A stretch of DNA of 64,000 nucleotides from Lolium rigidum (lineage: Eukaryota > Streptophyta > Magnoliopsida > Poales > Poaceae), in the NCBI RefSeq assembly GCF_022539505.1, contig NC_061514.1, positions 215,783,837 to 215,847,836 on the forward strand, read 5' to 3'. Position 1 is the first letter of the stretch. Each line of letters opens with the position of its first letter. Below are positions 44,479 to 55,700 of the stretch, one piece after another. The position numbers and the translations under genes are program-made. Under the pieces are notes generated by a model, which was not told where the DNA came from, searched no databases, and worked only from the letters and a program-made list of their open reading frames with translations.

Positions 44479-45543
44479 TGATAAGGGGTTGCCCGATCTT
44501 CTCAGTAAGCGACGGGTGGTGATGAACACGTGATGGTAGCAGCGGATGAAATCGATGATGATGAGGAGGATAACTTGTATGACGCCGACGAAGTCTCTCG
44601 ATTGATTCCTGATGCCAACGCAACAGCTCTCAACCCTGCAAGATATTCGCAACTCCACACACTTGCGCACGTAGCCGCCGACCACGAAGCGGTAAATTGC
44701 AATCTTCTAATCCCCAATGGAACAGCAGATCACACACCCCAGTAGCATAAAACTCCAGATCGCAACGAATTGGAGAATTGGGGAACAATAGTTTTGCTTA
44801 GCAAACAACTATGAACTAGGGTTTATCTTAAACGTGGTCTAAAGCAGCTAGGGGGTCGTCCAAGGCACTTATATAGGCGTCCGGGACGAGTTCTCGGTCG
44901 AAAAATACAAGTAAAACCGACCCGGAATAGATCCGGTCGAGAGCAGTACTCGGACTGGTCCGGTCTGGGATCCGGTCGACCGGGCTGTGGACCGGGCGGG
45001 CCGGTCTGTGGTCCGGTCAACCGGTCGGAAACCGGGAAACTGCGAAGTTTCCGGTTTCGCCCCTTGTACGATAAATTTCCTCCGGTTGGCGGCCGGTTGT
45101 CGACCGGTCGACCGGGCCAGGGACCGGGCTGGCTGGTCTGGGGGCCGGTCGGACCGGGTTCTGGACCGGCCTGAACTTCTTCTTCTCCTCTCGCGCATGC
45201 CTCCCGCTCCTCCCTCGCGCGTCCATGAGATATCTTCATGTCTAGCTCCATGTCCAGCTTCACGGCCCTCTTGACGTCCGTCTTCATGTCCAGCTGCTCC
45301 TCTCCTCGTGCGATGCTTGTCTCCTCTTGATACCTGATGATACATAAGTAATAGGACTTAGGAAGTATAAAGTTCTCATCAATCAAAGTATCGTTTAGGA
45401 ACAAGTTCACCTGTTGTTTAAGTAGCTTCGCACGAGCTCTTGTAATTGGTCCAATCCGAACTTCATTGGACTTGAGCTTCACAGCAGGTTCATCTTCATT
45501 TGCTAATGACGGAGGTAGTACTGAGGTAGGGATGTCCTCATCA
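44479..45543 (-). repeat. H 3' LTR
   Basis: Holds a TATA box near 44874 (minus, CCTATATAAG), a CCGGTC array at 44957-45170 and, at 45200-45543, codons for the integrase tail. Confidence 0.9.
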
Positions 45544-47078
45544 TCTCCCCCCTTCAAAAGGCGTCGACCCCGACGCTCCAAGGTCTTCTCCGTCATATGG
45601 TGTCAAATCAGCAACATTGAAAGAATTACCGACACCAAACTCATCAACCGGAAGATCTATCGAGTATGCATTATCATTGATCTTGGCAAGCACTTTGTAA
45701 GGACCAAGCACCACGAGGCTTCAACTTAGACTTCCGCAGCCTTCGGGAACCTATCCTTGCGAAAATGTACCCGCACCATATCACCGAGGCTTGAACAACA
45801 TCTCTTTGCGCTTCTTGTTCATCCTTGCAGCATTGCTCTTGCCTTTCTTCTCGATCAACTCTTTAGTCTTCACATGGATCTTACGCACAAAATCTGCCCT
45901 CTTGGATGCCTCCATATTAACTCTCTCATGTATGGGCAAAGGCAACAAGTCAAGTGGAGTAATGGGTTTGAAACCATACACCACCTCAAAAGGACACAGC
46001 TCCGTGGTAGAGTGTACCGCCCTGTTGTAAGCAAACTCCACATGCGGCAAACACTCTTCCCACTCCTTCGGGTTCTTCTTGATCATGGATCTCAACAATT
46101 GTGACAAGGTTCTATTCACCACTTCAGTTTGACCATCAGTTTGGGGATGACAAGTAGTACTGAATAGTAGCTTTGTCCCCAACTTTCCCCAAAGTGTCTT
46201 CCAGAAGTAGCTCATGAACTTCACATCACGATCAGAAACAATAGTCTTCGGGACTCCATGTAGCCGAACAATCTCCCCGAAAAACAAGGTTAGCAATATG
46301 CGACGCATCGTCGCTTTTGTGGCAGGCAATAAAGTGTGACATTTTAGAAAATCTGTCCACTACCACAAATATAGAATCATGGCCTCTCTTAGTACGCGGC
46401 AAACCCAACACAAAATCCATACTAATATCCTCCCAAGGTGTAGTAGGTGCCGGTAAAGGAGTATACAAACCGTGAGGCTTCAGCTTGGACTTGGACTTGT
46501 TGCAAGTAATGCATCTCTTCACATACCTGTCCACATCCCGCCTCATCTTTGGCCAATAAAAGTGATCAGCGAGCATGAGTAGCGTCTTCTCACGCCCAAA
46601 GTGACCCATCAAACCTCCAGCATGTGATTCCTGCAATAAGAGCAAACGCACAGACGATTCTGGAACACATAGTTTGTTAGCTCTAAACAAGAACCCATCG
46701 TGTATGTGATACTTTTCCCATGCTTTTCCCATAACACATAAGCGGTACGGTTCAGCAAAATCATGATCGATCGCATATAAATCACATAACACCTCTAATC
46801 CAGGAATTTTAACATCAAGATGGGTTAATAGCATAGTCTTCCTAGATAGAGCATCAGCAACAATATTATCTTTTCCCTTCTTATGCTTAATAATATACGG
46901 AAAAGACTCAATGAACTCAACCCACTTAGCAAGACGCCTATGCAAAGTAGATTGGGCTTTCGGATATTTCAAAGCTTCATGATCGGAATGTATGATAAAT
47001 TCTTTTGGCCACAAGTAATGTTGCCAAACCTCAAGAACTCGATTAAAGCATACAATTCTTTATCATATATAGGATAGT
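44823..47078 (-). pseudogene. H: RNase H C-part and integrase, frameshifted
   Basis: Frame 47014-46232: [18 protein letters not shown], integrase zinc finger ending RYVKRCITC, and core [14 protein letters not shown] shift near 46290 leads to frame 46329-45781 with IVSDRDVKF and [12 protein letters not shown] (DD35E complete in parts). A shift near 45785 precedes the GPF region. Frame 45596-44823 crosses the polypurine tract into the LTR with GPITRARAKLLKQQV and a repetitive tail. At least three indels separate these frames, so no integrase can be made from this copy. Confidence 0.88.
45544..45559 (-). other. H polypurine tract
   Basis: Minus strand TTTTGAAGGGGGGAGA, directly before TGATGAGG; falls in the coding frame (LLKGGDD). 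Confidence 0.82.
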
Positions 47079-47963
47079 TCAACTTAGCACCGGAAAGTTT
47101 CTCGAAAAATATGCAATTGGGCGACCCTCTTGCATCAACACACCACCAATTCCAATACCACTAGCATCACATTCAATCTCAAATTGCTTATTGAAATCAG
47201 GAAGTGCAAGCAACGGTGCAGAAGTTAACAATCGTTTCAGTTCATCAAAAGCATGATCTTGGGCAACGCCCCACTCAAAGACAACACCCTTTTTAGTCAA
47301 TTCATTCAAAGGTGCAGCAATAGTAGAAAAATTGGGCACAAAACGGCGATAAAACCCAGCTAGACCATGAAAGCTTCTAACTTGACTCACATTCATGGGA
47401 GTAGGCCAATTTTGAATAGCTTCAATTTTAGACACATCTACTTCTACTCCATGCTTAGAGACAACATAACCCGTAAATATGACCTTATCTTTGCAAAATG
47501 TGCACTTCTCAAGATTACCATAGAGTTTACTATCACGCAACACTTGCAAAACATGTCGAATATGTATAATATGATCAGATTCATTGCGGCTGTAAATTAA
47601 TATGTCATCAAAATACACAACCACAAACTTGCCAATAAAATCACGCAAAACATGGTTCATCAGTCTCATGAAAGTGCTAGGTGCATTAGTTAAACCAAAA
47701 GGCATTACTAACCACTCATACAAACCAAATTTTGTTTTAAAGGAGGTTTTCCACTCATCCCCTTCTTTCATCCTAATTTGATGATAACCACTACGCAAAT
47801 CAATTTTAGTGAAAACAGCAGCACCACTCAATTCATCTAGCATATCCTCTAAACGGGGAATAGGGTGACGATATCGAATAGTAATGTTGTTTATCGCTCT
47901 ACAATCTACGCACATACGCCATGTACCATCTTTCTTAGGAACAAGAATAACAGGAACAAGCAC
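47079..47963 (-). pseudogene. H: reverse transcriptase and RNase H N-part
   Basis: An open frame with [33 protein letters not shown], the catalytic YFDD at 47615-47604, the thumb, [12 protein letters not shown], and RNase [12 protein letters not shown]. It is joined to the protease frame only by an indel near 47955 (LSPCA then shifted), and lost again near 47100. The RT core itself carries no visible lesion. Confidence 0.9.
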
Positions 47964-50096
47964 AAGGACTAAGGCTTATGCGGATATAACCTTTGTCGAG
48001 TAGCGCTTGTACTTGCTTCTGTATCTCCTTCGTCTCTTCGGGATTCGTTCTATATGGCGCCCTATTGGGCAGCGATGCTCCGGGGATCAAATCAATTTGA
48101 TGCTCAATACCTCGCAATGGTGGAAGTCCTGCGGGTACCTCTTCCGGAAACACGTCGCCGAATTCCTGCAAAACATTAAAAACACCAAGAGGAAGAGGGG
48201 TCATGTCGTTAGAAACCAAAACCGTACCCCTGTACATGAGCACAAGAGGCATGGCCGTAGGATCCTCACTAAATTCTCTCATGTCTTGTTTGGTGGCTAA
48301 TGAGACTAAGGAATTCACTCTCTCACTTTTCGTTATATCACTCACGGCATTACAATTCTCTCGCCTATCTATGGATGCATCCTCCAAGTTCACTTCAATC
48401 TTCTGACGAGACTCATTGACAATTTGTCGTGGTGACATAGGCCGTAAGTTAATTTTCTTGCCCTTGAACTCCAAGTGATATGTATTGGCGCGGCCATTGT
48501 GTTGCACAGAACGGTCATAGAGCCATGGCCGGCCCAACAGCAGGTGACAAACCGTCATAGGAACCACATCAAAGTCAATGGAATCCTTATACGGTCCAAT
48601 CTCAAAATCAACTCGCACCATGTGGCTCACCTTCATCTCACCATTATTGCTCAACCACTGAATATAATATGGATGCGGGTGCGGTAGATACTTCAGTTTC
48701 AGCTTGGCACATAACTCTTTGCTTGCTAGATTGCGACAACTCCCGCCATCAATAATGACCTTGCAAGCTTTATCAGGACCAACTAGTGCCTTTGTTTGGA
48801 ACAAATTACAGCGCTGTGTAGATGCACTTGACTGCACATTAAGAACACGCTGCGAGACAACAATAGTTTGAGCTTCAGAAGGGAAAGCATCAAAACCATC
48901 ACTATCATAATCATCCTCATCTGGAGCATTTGGATCAACATCATCTCCAGCTTCATACTCATTGTCCTCATTAATGATCATAACTTTGCGATTAGGACAA
49001 TCCTTCTTGAAGTGACCCTTGCCACCACATGTATGACAAACCATATCACGGTTGCGCGCTGTCGACATGTTAGAACTAGTTCCACTTGCTGCAGGAGCGG
49101 GCTTCTTTGTGTTGGTGACACTAGAGACCGGCTTGCTAGACGAAGAAGGAACATCCGCAGGGCGCATAGATGGCGCCATGGAGGGCGGCGCGCGGGGTGT
49201 GTAACGCCCAGCGCCTGTAGCACGGCCCTTCATTTGCAGTTCTTCAGCCAACTGTGACTCAGCTTCTCTTGCATGATGTAGCAACTCATTCATAGTAGCA
49301 TAAGTGTGATGACGCACAATACCCTTGATGTTAAATCGGAGACCATTCGGAAATCGCTGTAGTGTCATCTCAAGGGATTCTCGGACACGGGCACGCTGCA
49401 TAAGCATCTCCATCTCCATGTAGTAAGCATCAACTTGTCAACACACCTTGTTTCAATTGGGTCAACTTGTCAAAGACGGAACGCAAGTAATTGGTAGGCA
49501 CAAAACGAGCTCTCATTGCCGCCTTCATAGCACGCCATGTGATAATAGGCAGCTCACCATCTTCTTCTCGAGCACTCACAAGTCCATCCCACCAACGCAA
49601 TGCATAGCCATCAAATTCGGAGGAAGCAAGCTTGATCTTCCTATCTTCAGTATAGTCAGGATGTAAACGCCATAATCTCTCAATCTTCAGCTCCCATGTA
49701 AGATATTCTTCAACATCAGTACCTCCTTCAAATCTGGGAATTGAGAACTTGGGCTTACCCAAACCATCGTCTTGTTGTTGTAGAACACGTTGGGCTCCGA
49801 CGGGGACAAAACCACGACCACGGAACGCATCCCCAACGCCACGTCCAAGACCACGACCAACACCACGCCCTTGAGCATGAGCAGCTTCGGCATTGTCACC
49901 TTGCACACTCGCCATCTTCATCAAGTGGTGGTTGTTGTTGCACCATTGTACGTATCTCACCAACGGCGGTTGTCAAAGCTTGTATAGATGCTTGAAGAGT
50001 CGTCACCGATGTTTGAACGGTATTAACCGCTGTAGTAGTCTCATCGACCTTCAAGTGAACACTCTGAATATCCTTGTCCAATGCTTCATTGGCAAC
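47935..50096 (-). pseudogene. H: gag and protease
   Basis: Frame 49963-49430 holds a Gly/Arg-rich linker (GRGVGRGLGRGVGDAFRGRG) and the capsid (FSIPRFEGGTDVEEYLTWEL, LRWWDGL). Frame 49419-47935 continues with the capsid end, the CCHC knuckle CHTCGGKGHFKKDC, an acidic segment, and the protease (VIIDGGSCRNLAS, LLLGRPW). The frames are split near 49425. Upstream, 50096-49900 is the rest of the N-terminal helix region (HLKVDETTTAVNTVQTSVTT, a likely coiled coil) in another frame, ending DEDGECAR. Confidence 0.88.
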
Positions 50097-50101
50097 ACGG
50101 A

Positions 50102-51129
50102 TGATGCAGCCCCGCCTATCGTCGATGCTACACCATGGCCAAGGAGTCCCCCAAGTGGACCAACAACACAAACCCCCGCCATATATGTCAAGGTGAACCC
50201 TTTCCTCTCTATGGTCGACCTCAACACCAACGTGAATGGTATGCTACCTCATGCCTATCATCATTGTGTCTATAGGTGCCGACATCGACAAGGACCAAGA
50301 GAGAAGGAACTCCCATGGTGCAAGGAAGAGGAGAAGAAGAAGGAAAGAAGAGAAGAAGGAAGAGGAAGAAGAGGCGGGAGGAAGAGGCCCAGCCCGGCCG
50401 GTCCAGGACCCGGTCAGACCGGACCCACAACCGGGCCGTCCGGTCCCAGGCCCGGTCAACCGGGCGCCCAACCGGGCGCAGCTCCCTCGTACCGGGCGAA
50501 GACCGGAAACCTCGCAGTTTCCCGGTTTCCGACCGGTCGACCGGACCCCTGACCGGACAGCCCGGTCACAGGCCCGGTCAGACCGGACCCTTGACCGGAC
50601 AGCCCGGTCACAGGCCCGGTCGACCGGACCCAAACCGGATCTGACGGGAATGACCCACCAAACGGCCCAAGTCGGTCCACCACTTACCTGTTCGGCCCAA
50701 GCTGCCTTGTATGCCTATATAAGCACCTAGGTCACCCCCTTACCTCTTCGTACAAGATTTAGGCTTAGACATGGATTTGAGCTTTGTCTCCCTAGGGTTT
50801 CATCCCCTTTGTATCAAGGCTACCCTTGTTGGATGATTGGATTTGTGAGTGTGAGATTCTAGTGCTACCCACTCTCTCTCCCACTCCTAGATTCATCTCC
50901 CTCACCGATCTCTCACTCCGGGATTCTACCGAGCGTCTCTCCCGGGTTGATTCTATTGGCGTGGTCCATCGAGCCACGGGGTAAGTATCGATTGTATCGG
51001 GTTGGTGTGCGTGCGTGAGTTCTTCGTGTTCATCGTGTTCATCGTGTTCTTCGCGCTCTCCCTCACTCCCTCCTTGGATTTCGGGTCAACCGCAAGATCG
51101 GGCCACACACGGGGTCTTAGACCTCATCA
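50102..51129 (+). repeat. F3 5' LTR
   Basis: TGATGCAGCC to CCTCATCA. In transcription order: coding tail region, purine-rich block (50320-50390), CCGGTC array (50395-50635), TATA CTATATAAG at 50715-50723, then T-rich U5. Confidence 0.93.
50715..50723 (+). promoter_or_regulatory. F3 LTR TATA box
   Basis: CTATATAAG, conserved in all E, F and H LTRs at the same distance from the CCGGTC array. Confidence 0.7.
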
Positions 51130-51131
51130 TA

Positions 51132-51145
51132 TGGTATCAGCAGCC
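51132..51145 (+). other. F3 primer-binding site
   Basis: TGGTATCAGCAGCC, two bases after the LTR; initiator-tRNA-Met type with one extra base. Confidence 0.8.
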
Positions 51146-52729
51146 TTTGGTTTCCGCGGATTTGACCCCCCACCCATCCAATTTCGTCTCTAAAAATTTT
51201 CCCCAAAAATCCCCAAAAATAGCCCTAATTTGCCTCTTGACCGATCTGCGATTTGGTTGCGTTTTGAGTGGTTTTGGTCCATGGATTTGGTGTTGGAGTG
51301 CTTGATCTACTATCTCCCCAACTTTTAGCCCCCAATTCCATCATTTCCCTTCGTTTTGGTCGATTTGGCTTGATTTCGCTCAAGAACAGGAGAGAGAAAA
51401 TCTGTGCCCCGCGAAATCCGGTCGACCGGGCTCCAACCGGGCCAGTGACCGGACAGCCTGGCACCAGGGCCGACCAACCGGCGCCGGACCGGGCGCCGAC
51501 CGGCGCCAACCGGGCGCCAACCGGCGCCAACCGGGCCGTAACCCGGTCAACCGGGCCGTAGACCGGGCAGGCCGGTCCAGTGGTCCGGTCAACCGGGCGG
51601 AAACCGGACGCCACCTCCACCGCCACCTCCGCCAACCACCGCCACCCTCTCCGCCGCCGGCAAGCACCGCCACCCTCCCCAAACCACCGGGAAACATCAC
51701 CGCGGCTCCATAACCTCCGCCGCAACCGCAAGGGCGTCGACACCACCCACCACCGGCTTACCACCGCCACCGCCGCCAAGCTACTTTGACCGTTTTCTTC
51801 CGCTAACTTGTGTTTGCTTGTTCCGGTTTGAGTGCCTTGTTTGTGAAACTAACACGCAGCTCCGAAGCAAGCGACGACATCCGAGGCACCCCGGACTTGC
51901 AACCGTACTCTTGACATCACCACCTTCATCGCAAGTTGTGTGTTCCGACACCGCCTAACATCTAGGTATAACTTGCACCCCACCTTGTAACCCCTCTTCT
52001 TTTGCGATCTATCCTATCGAGCATTGCTTATTGAGTGTTGCGAGACATTGCACGTGGCCCCGATTGTGAGGTGTGTGTAGTGTGGAGTCAAGCTTCTAAG
52101 CAAAACTCGTGTGGCAAGATAGCAAGAGCGAGCTAACGCTAACATAGGGCGAGAAAAAGCCGCCAAAGCACCAAAAGAGTGCAAGTGCCATCATACATAC
52201 AAAAGTGTACAAAGTGCCACCATAGATACAAAAGAGTGCAAGTGCCACCATATACAAAAGAGTGTCATAAGCTTTTAAGCAAAAGAGAGATAAGAGAAGA
52301 GAGGCCGCGTGTGAATCTAGTTGTCTCTTCTTTTGCAACCAAAGCTTTGCCTCTCCTTGTGTTAGTGTGACACCGAGCATCCGTACATACACTTTTCCGC
52401 TCACTTTTGGTGGCACTAACCCCGCTTATCTCGTGTGTGTGTTCCGCAACCTTTTTCCCGTGTTTATAGTGATCTTCACATTGACATTTGGATTTTTGGA
52501 CCTTACCCACTTTTAACAACATACTCGATCTTGGATTTGTCTTTTGGCTTTCCACAACACTCGCCTAACACCATATTTGCTAGCTTTTGCGTGTGGTTTT
52601 GCGTGTGTCCCCGATACACTTGATCTTACTTTTGGCTTGGTTGATTGCCCCAATACTATCTTACCTTGGTAAGAGTGCGAGGTAGTCTCCTTCCACTAAC
52701 ATACACCATATAGATCTTGTCGTGCTAAC
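51146..52729 (+). other. F3: untranslated leader
   Basis: Holds a CCGG-rich cluster (51418-51610), a Pro/His-codon-like CCACC tract (51600-51780), AGGTATAACTTGC at 51965 (possible splice donor), and agtgccaccata repeats (52180-52262). From 52240 on it matches the A leader. No long ORF. Confidence 0.7.
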
Positions 52730-55700
52730 ATGTATAGCGACGAAGAAGATACGGAGGAGTACATGGGGCACTTCGAGGAGGATACCTCTTCAAGCACCGC
52801 GGATGTGGAGGAACATGTGGAGCTCTACTCCGACTATGGCTCCCCAAGCATCACCGACATCTCCGACATCGAGGAGCTCGACAACGACCATGGCTCCTCA
52901 AGCATCATCGACATGGACGACATGGTGGAGCACCACCTTGAGGACGACTTCGACGAGCTCTACATCGACAATGGCTCATCAAGCATGGACGACATGGTGG
53001 AGCAACGCCACGCCTACGACATCGACACCATGGCGGAGCCTCACCTAGTCACCTACTTGGCCAATGGAGCTACATATGAGGATAGAGGACCTCCACGATG
53101 GCACCATCATATGGATCATCAAGAGCGTCCTCACCATGATCGTCATCGACACTCGTCTACGAGCTCCACAAGGCGCCACCATGAGAGTGCTTATGCACAA
53201 GATCGTCGACTTCAAGTACACCATATGGAGCATCAAGAGCGTCCCCATCATGAGCGTCATCGACACTCTTCTCCAAGCTCCACAAGGCGCCGCAAGCAAC
53301 ATGCCAAGTCGCATGAGCCATCATCTCGGCATGGCAAGGACCGTCATCGACATACGTCACCACATGAGCTTCGCCACCACAAGCCACTTCATCATCGCCA
53401 TCGACCAACATCTTCCACGAGTCTTCGACGACACCACTCAAGCCATAAGTATGATGCACGAAGACGAGAGCCTCGACATGAAGGCGACAAACACCATGAT
53501 AGGGTGCCTACCACTCCAAGGATGGCAAGTGCACATCGAGCATACCTTCCTCATAAGGCGACTTCCACCTCTTGTGCCACCACCACAATGGCCTCTACCT
53601 CGTCACGTGCCTATGGACTCCGATGCTACAAGTGCAAGCAACAAGGCCACCCTCCACGGGAATGTCCCAATCTCCTATGTGAGGTGTGCAAGGCCAAGGG
53701 TCACGTGGCATGGCAATGCACAACGCCAAGTGCCAAGACGCTCTACTTCGACAAGCTCCAAGCACAAGTCCCCAAGATTCCTATTGCGCCCACACTTCAA
53801 GATGGAGATCTACAAGGTCAACTCAAGGATGATGTGGATCGGCGCCTCGCTCTCTACGACACTATGGTGCCACCGCTTGAGGATGACTTGGGAGGCGATG
53901 GAGTTGAGCATGGTGATCATGGGATTCTCCCTTCACCTATGGAGGCGGATGGAGTTGAGATGGTTGAGCATGGGAATTTCCCTTCAACCAAGGAGGCGCA
54001 CGGAGATGAGAAAGTCGAGCCTACTCCCCTATGCTTGATCAATGAGTTTGTACCAATCCCATGTGAGCGTGAGAGCCACTTAGCCCACTTGAGTGAGAGT
54101 GATAGTGAGTTGAGTGACTTCCACCCCATATGTGAGTTTGAGTGCTTCCGTTTGGAGGACATGAGTGATACACAAAGTGAGTTGAGAGAGGTAGATGATA
54201 GGTCCATGGAGGACATCGCTTTTGCTAACACATTAACCTCTCCCTCGTTTGTGTCTTCTTATGTTGCACTAGGTTCCACGGAGGATGAGTTCCCGCTCAT
54301 GGAGACGATGTACATGGTGCATGAAGATGATGACATCTCACCATGCTTGCTCCAAGATGGACATGTCGACCACATGGATCCTCCTACTTCCACAACACCT
54401 ACCTCAAATGAGTCGGCCTACAAAGGTAACAACATAGGTGTTGATGATACCATGATCCCACTAGTGGACATGATGACTTATGAGTGCATGCATGATCTCG
54501 ATGATCCATTTGCTACTTCACATGCTACTTTCACTTTCCCATGTGATGCTTTGCTTGATAACATTGTTGATCATGTGGAAGTGAATGCTTGTGATACCAT
54601 GACCATGCCATGCTATGAGAGCTTCCAATTTTCCACCATTGCTTGCAATATGTCGACCACTTGCTCTTTACCATGTATTGCTTGCGATGATAATGATTAT
54701 GATCATGCTAGTGTTGTGACACCCTTGATGAACACTTGCTCTTTACATAGGGTCGTCGACAACAATGATAACATGTTCCACATGCTTTGCCCCAAATGTT
54801 TACACCATTCCATGATCCTTGCATCCAAGATTGTGAACAATTGCTCTTTCTTATGCTTGGTATGCAAGAATGCTTATTTCATTGTCCATGAGATGGCCCC
54901 CATAGCCTTCTCTATTTTTGATGATCATGAGTTACCACATGCCATGAATGCACCTTCTTGCCATATGCACCATCGCCATGCATTTCATACTATCTTGGTT
55001 GACACTAATGGTGATGTGCACAAGACATGGAACATCATGATGGATGATGTGTTCCTCTACCATGCACACACGCTTTTTGTTTTCTCTTTTGTGTGTATAG
55101 GTACCCGAATGACTACTTCCACCGCTACGGAGCATGAGCTCACGAAACGCGCAATTGAGAGCTACCCCAACAAGGACCTAACCCGCGGGAATCACACCAA
55201 AGGGTATATTCCCACAAGCCTTCGCCCTCATGTGTTTCCGACTTGCCTTGTCGAGTTTCCGGTTTGGTCCAATTCCTCGTCACCTCTTTTGCTTCTTATG
55301 CAACATATCTTGACACATCTTGTTGGCACAATGGTTGTTGTATGTCTTGATGTTATCATCATACACTCCGAGAATCTCAAGGACCATGTCATACATGTGA
55401 GAGACACCTTATGCATCTTGTGCCACATGTCACGCAAAAAGTTGCTCTTCTTTGGATTTTTCATTTCATCTTTGGCATTGGCATTGGATTCTTTGACACT
55501 TGAGGATACCCATACTAGGCTCACGCCAACCATACTCTACCAAGCTCGAAGTCTCCATCGCATTGCCATTGCACATAACAATTTTGCCCCAAATTTTGCC
55601 GCCGATACTTGCCTTTTGTTTGTTCCATTTGCTTGGGACAAGGCTACACCACACATTTTTGACACCATACAACTCTTACATGCACAAATTTTTGCCCTTC

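Noticed and set aside
44530..44745. 71-codon acidic ORF (ADEIDDDEEDN), also at 58046-58312
   Set aside because: Part of the H LTR in both copies, antisense, no further support.
53064..54038. 324-codon ORF in the next frame over the F3 ORF, also in F1 (324) and F2 (279)
   Set aside because: It follows from the His/Arg/Asp-rich main frame (CAC, CAT, GAC give ACC, ATC, ACG when shifted). The main frame has the CCHC knuckles. A codon-position substitution test could reopen this.
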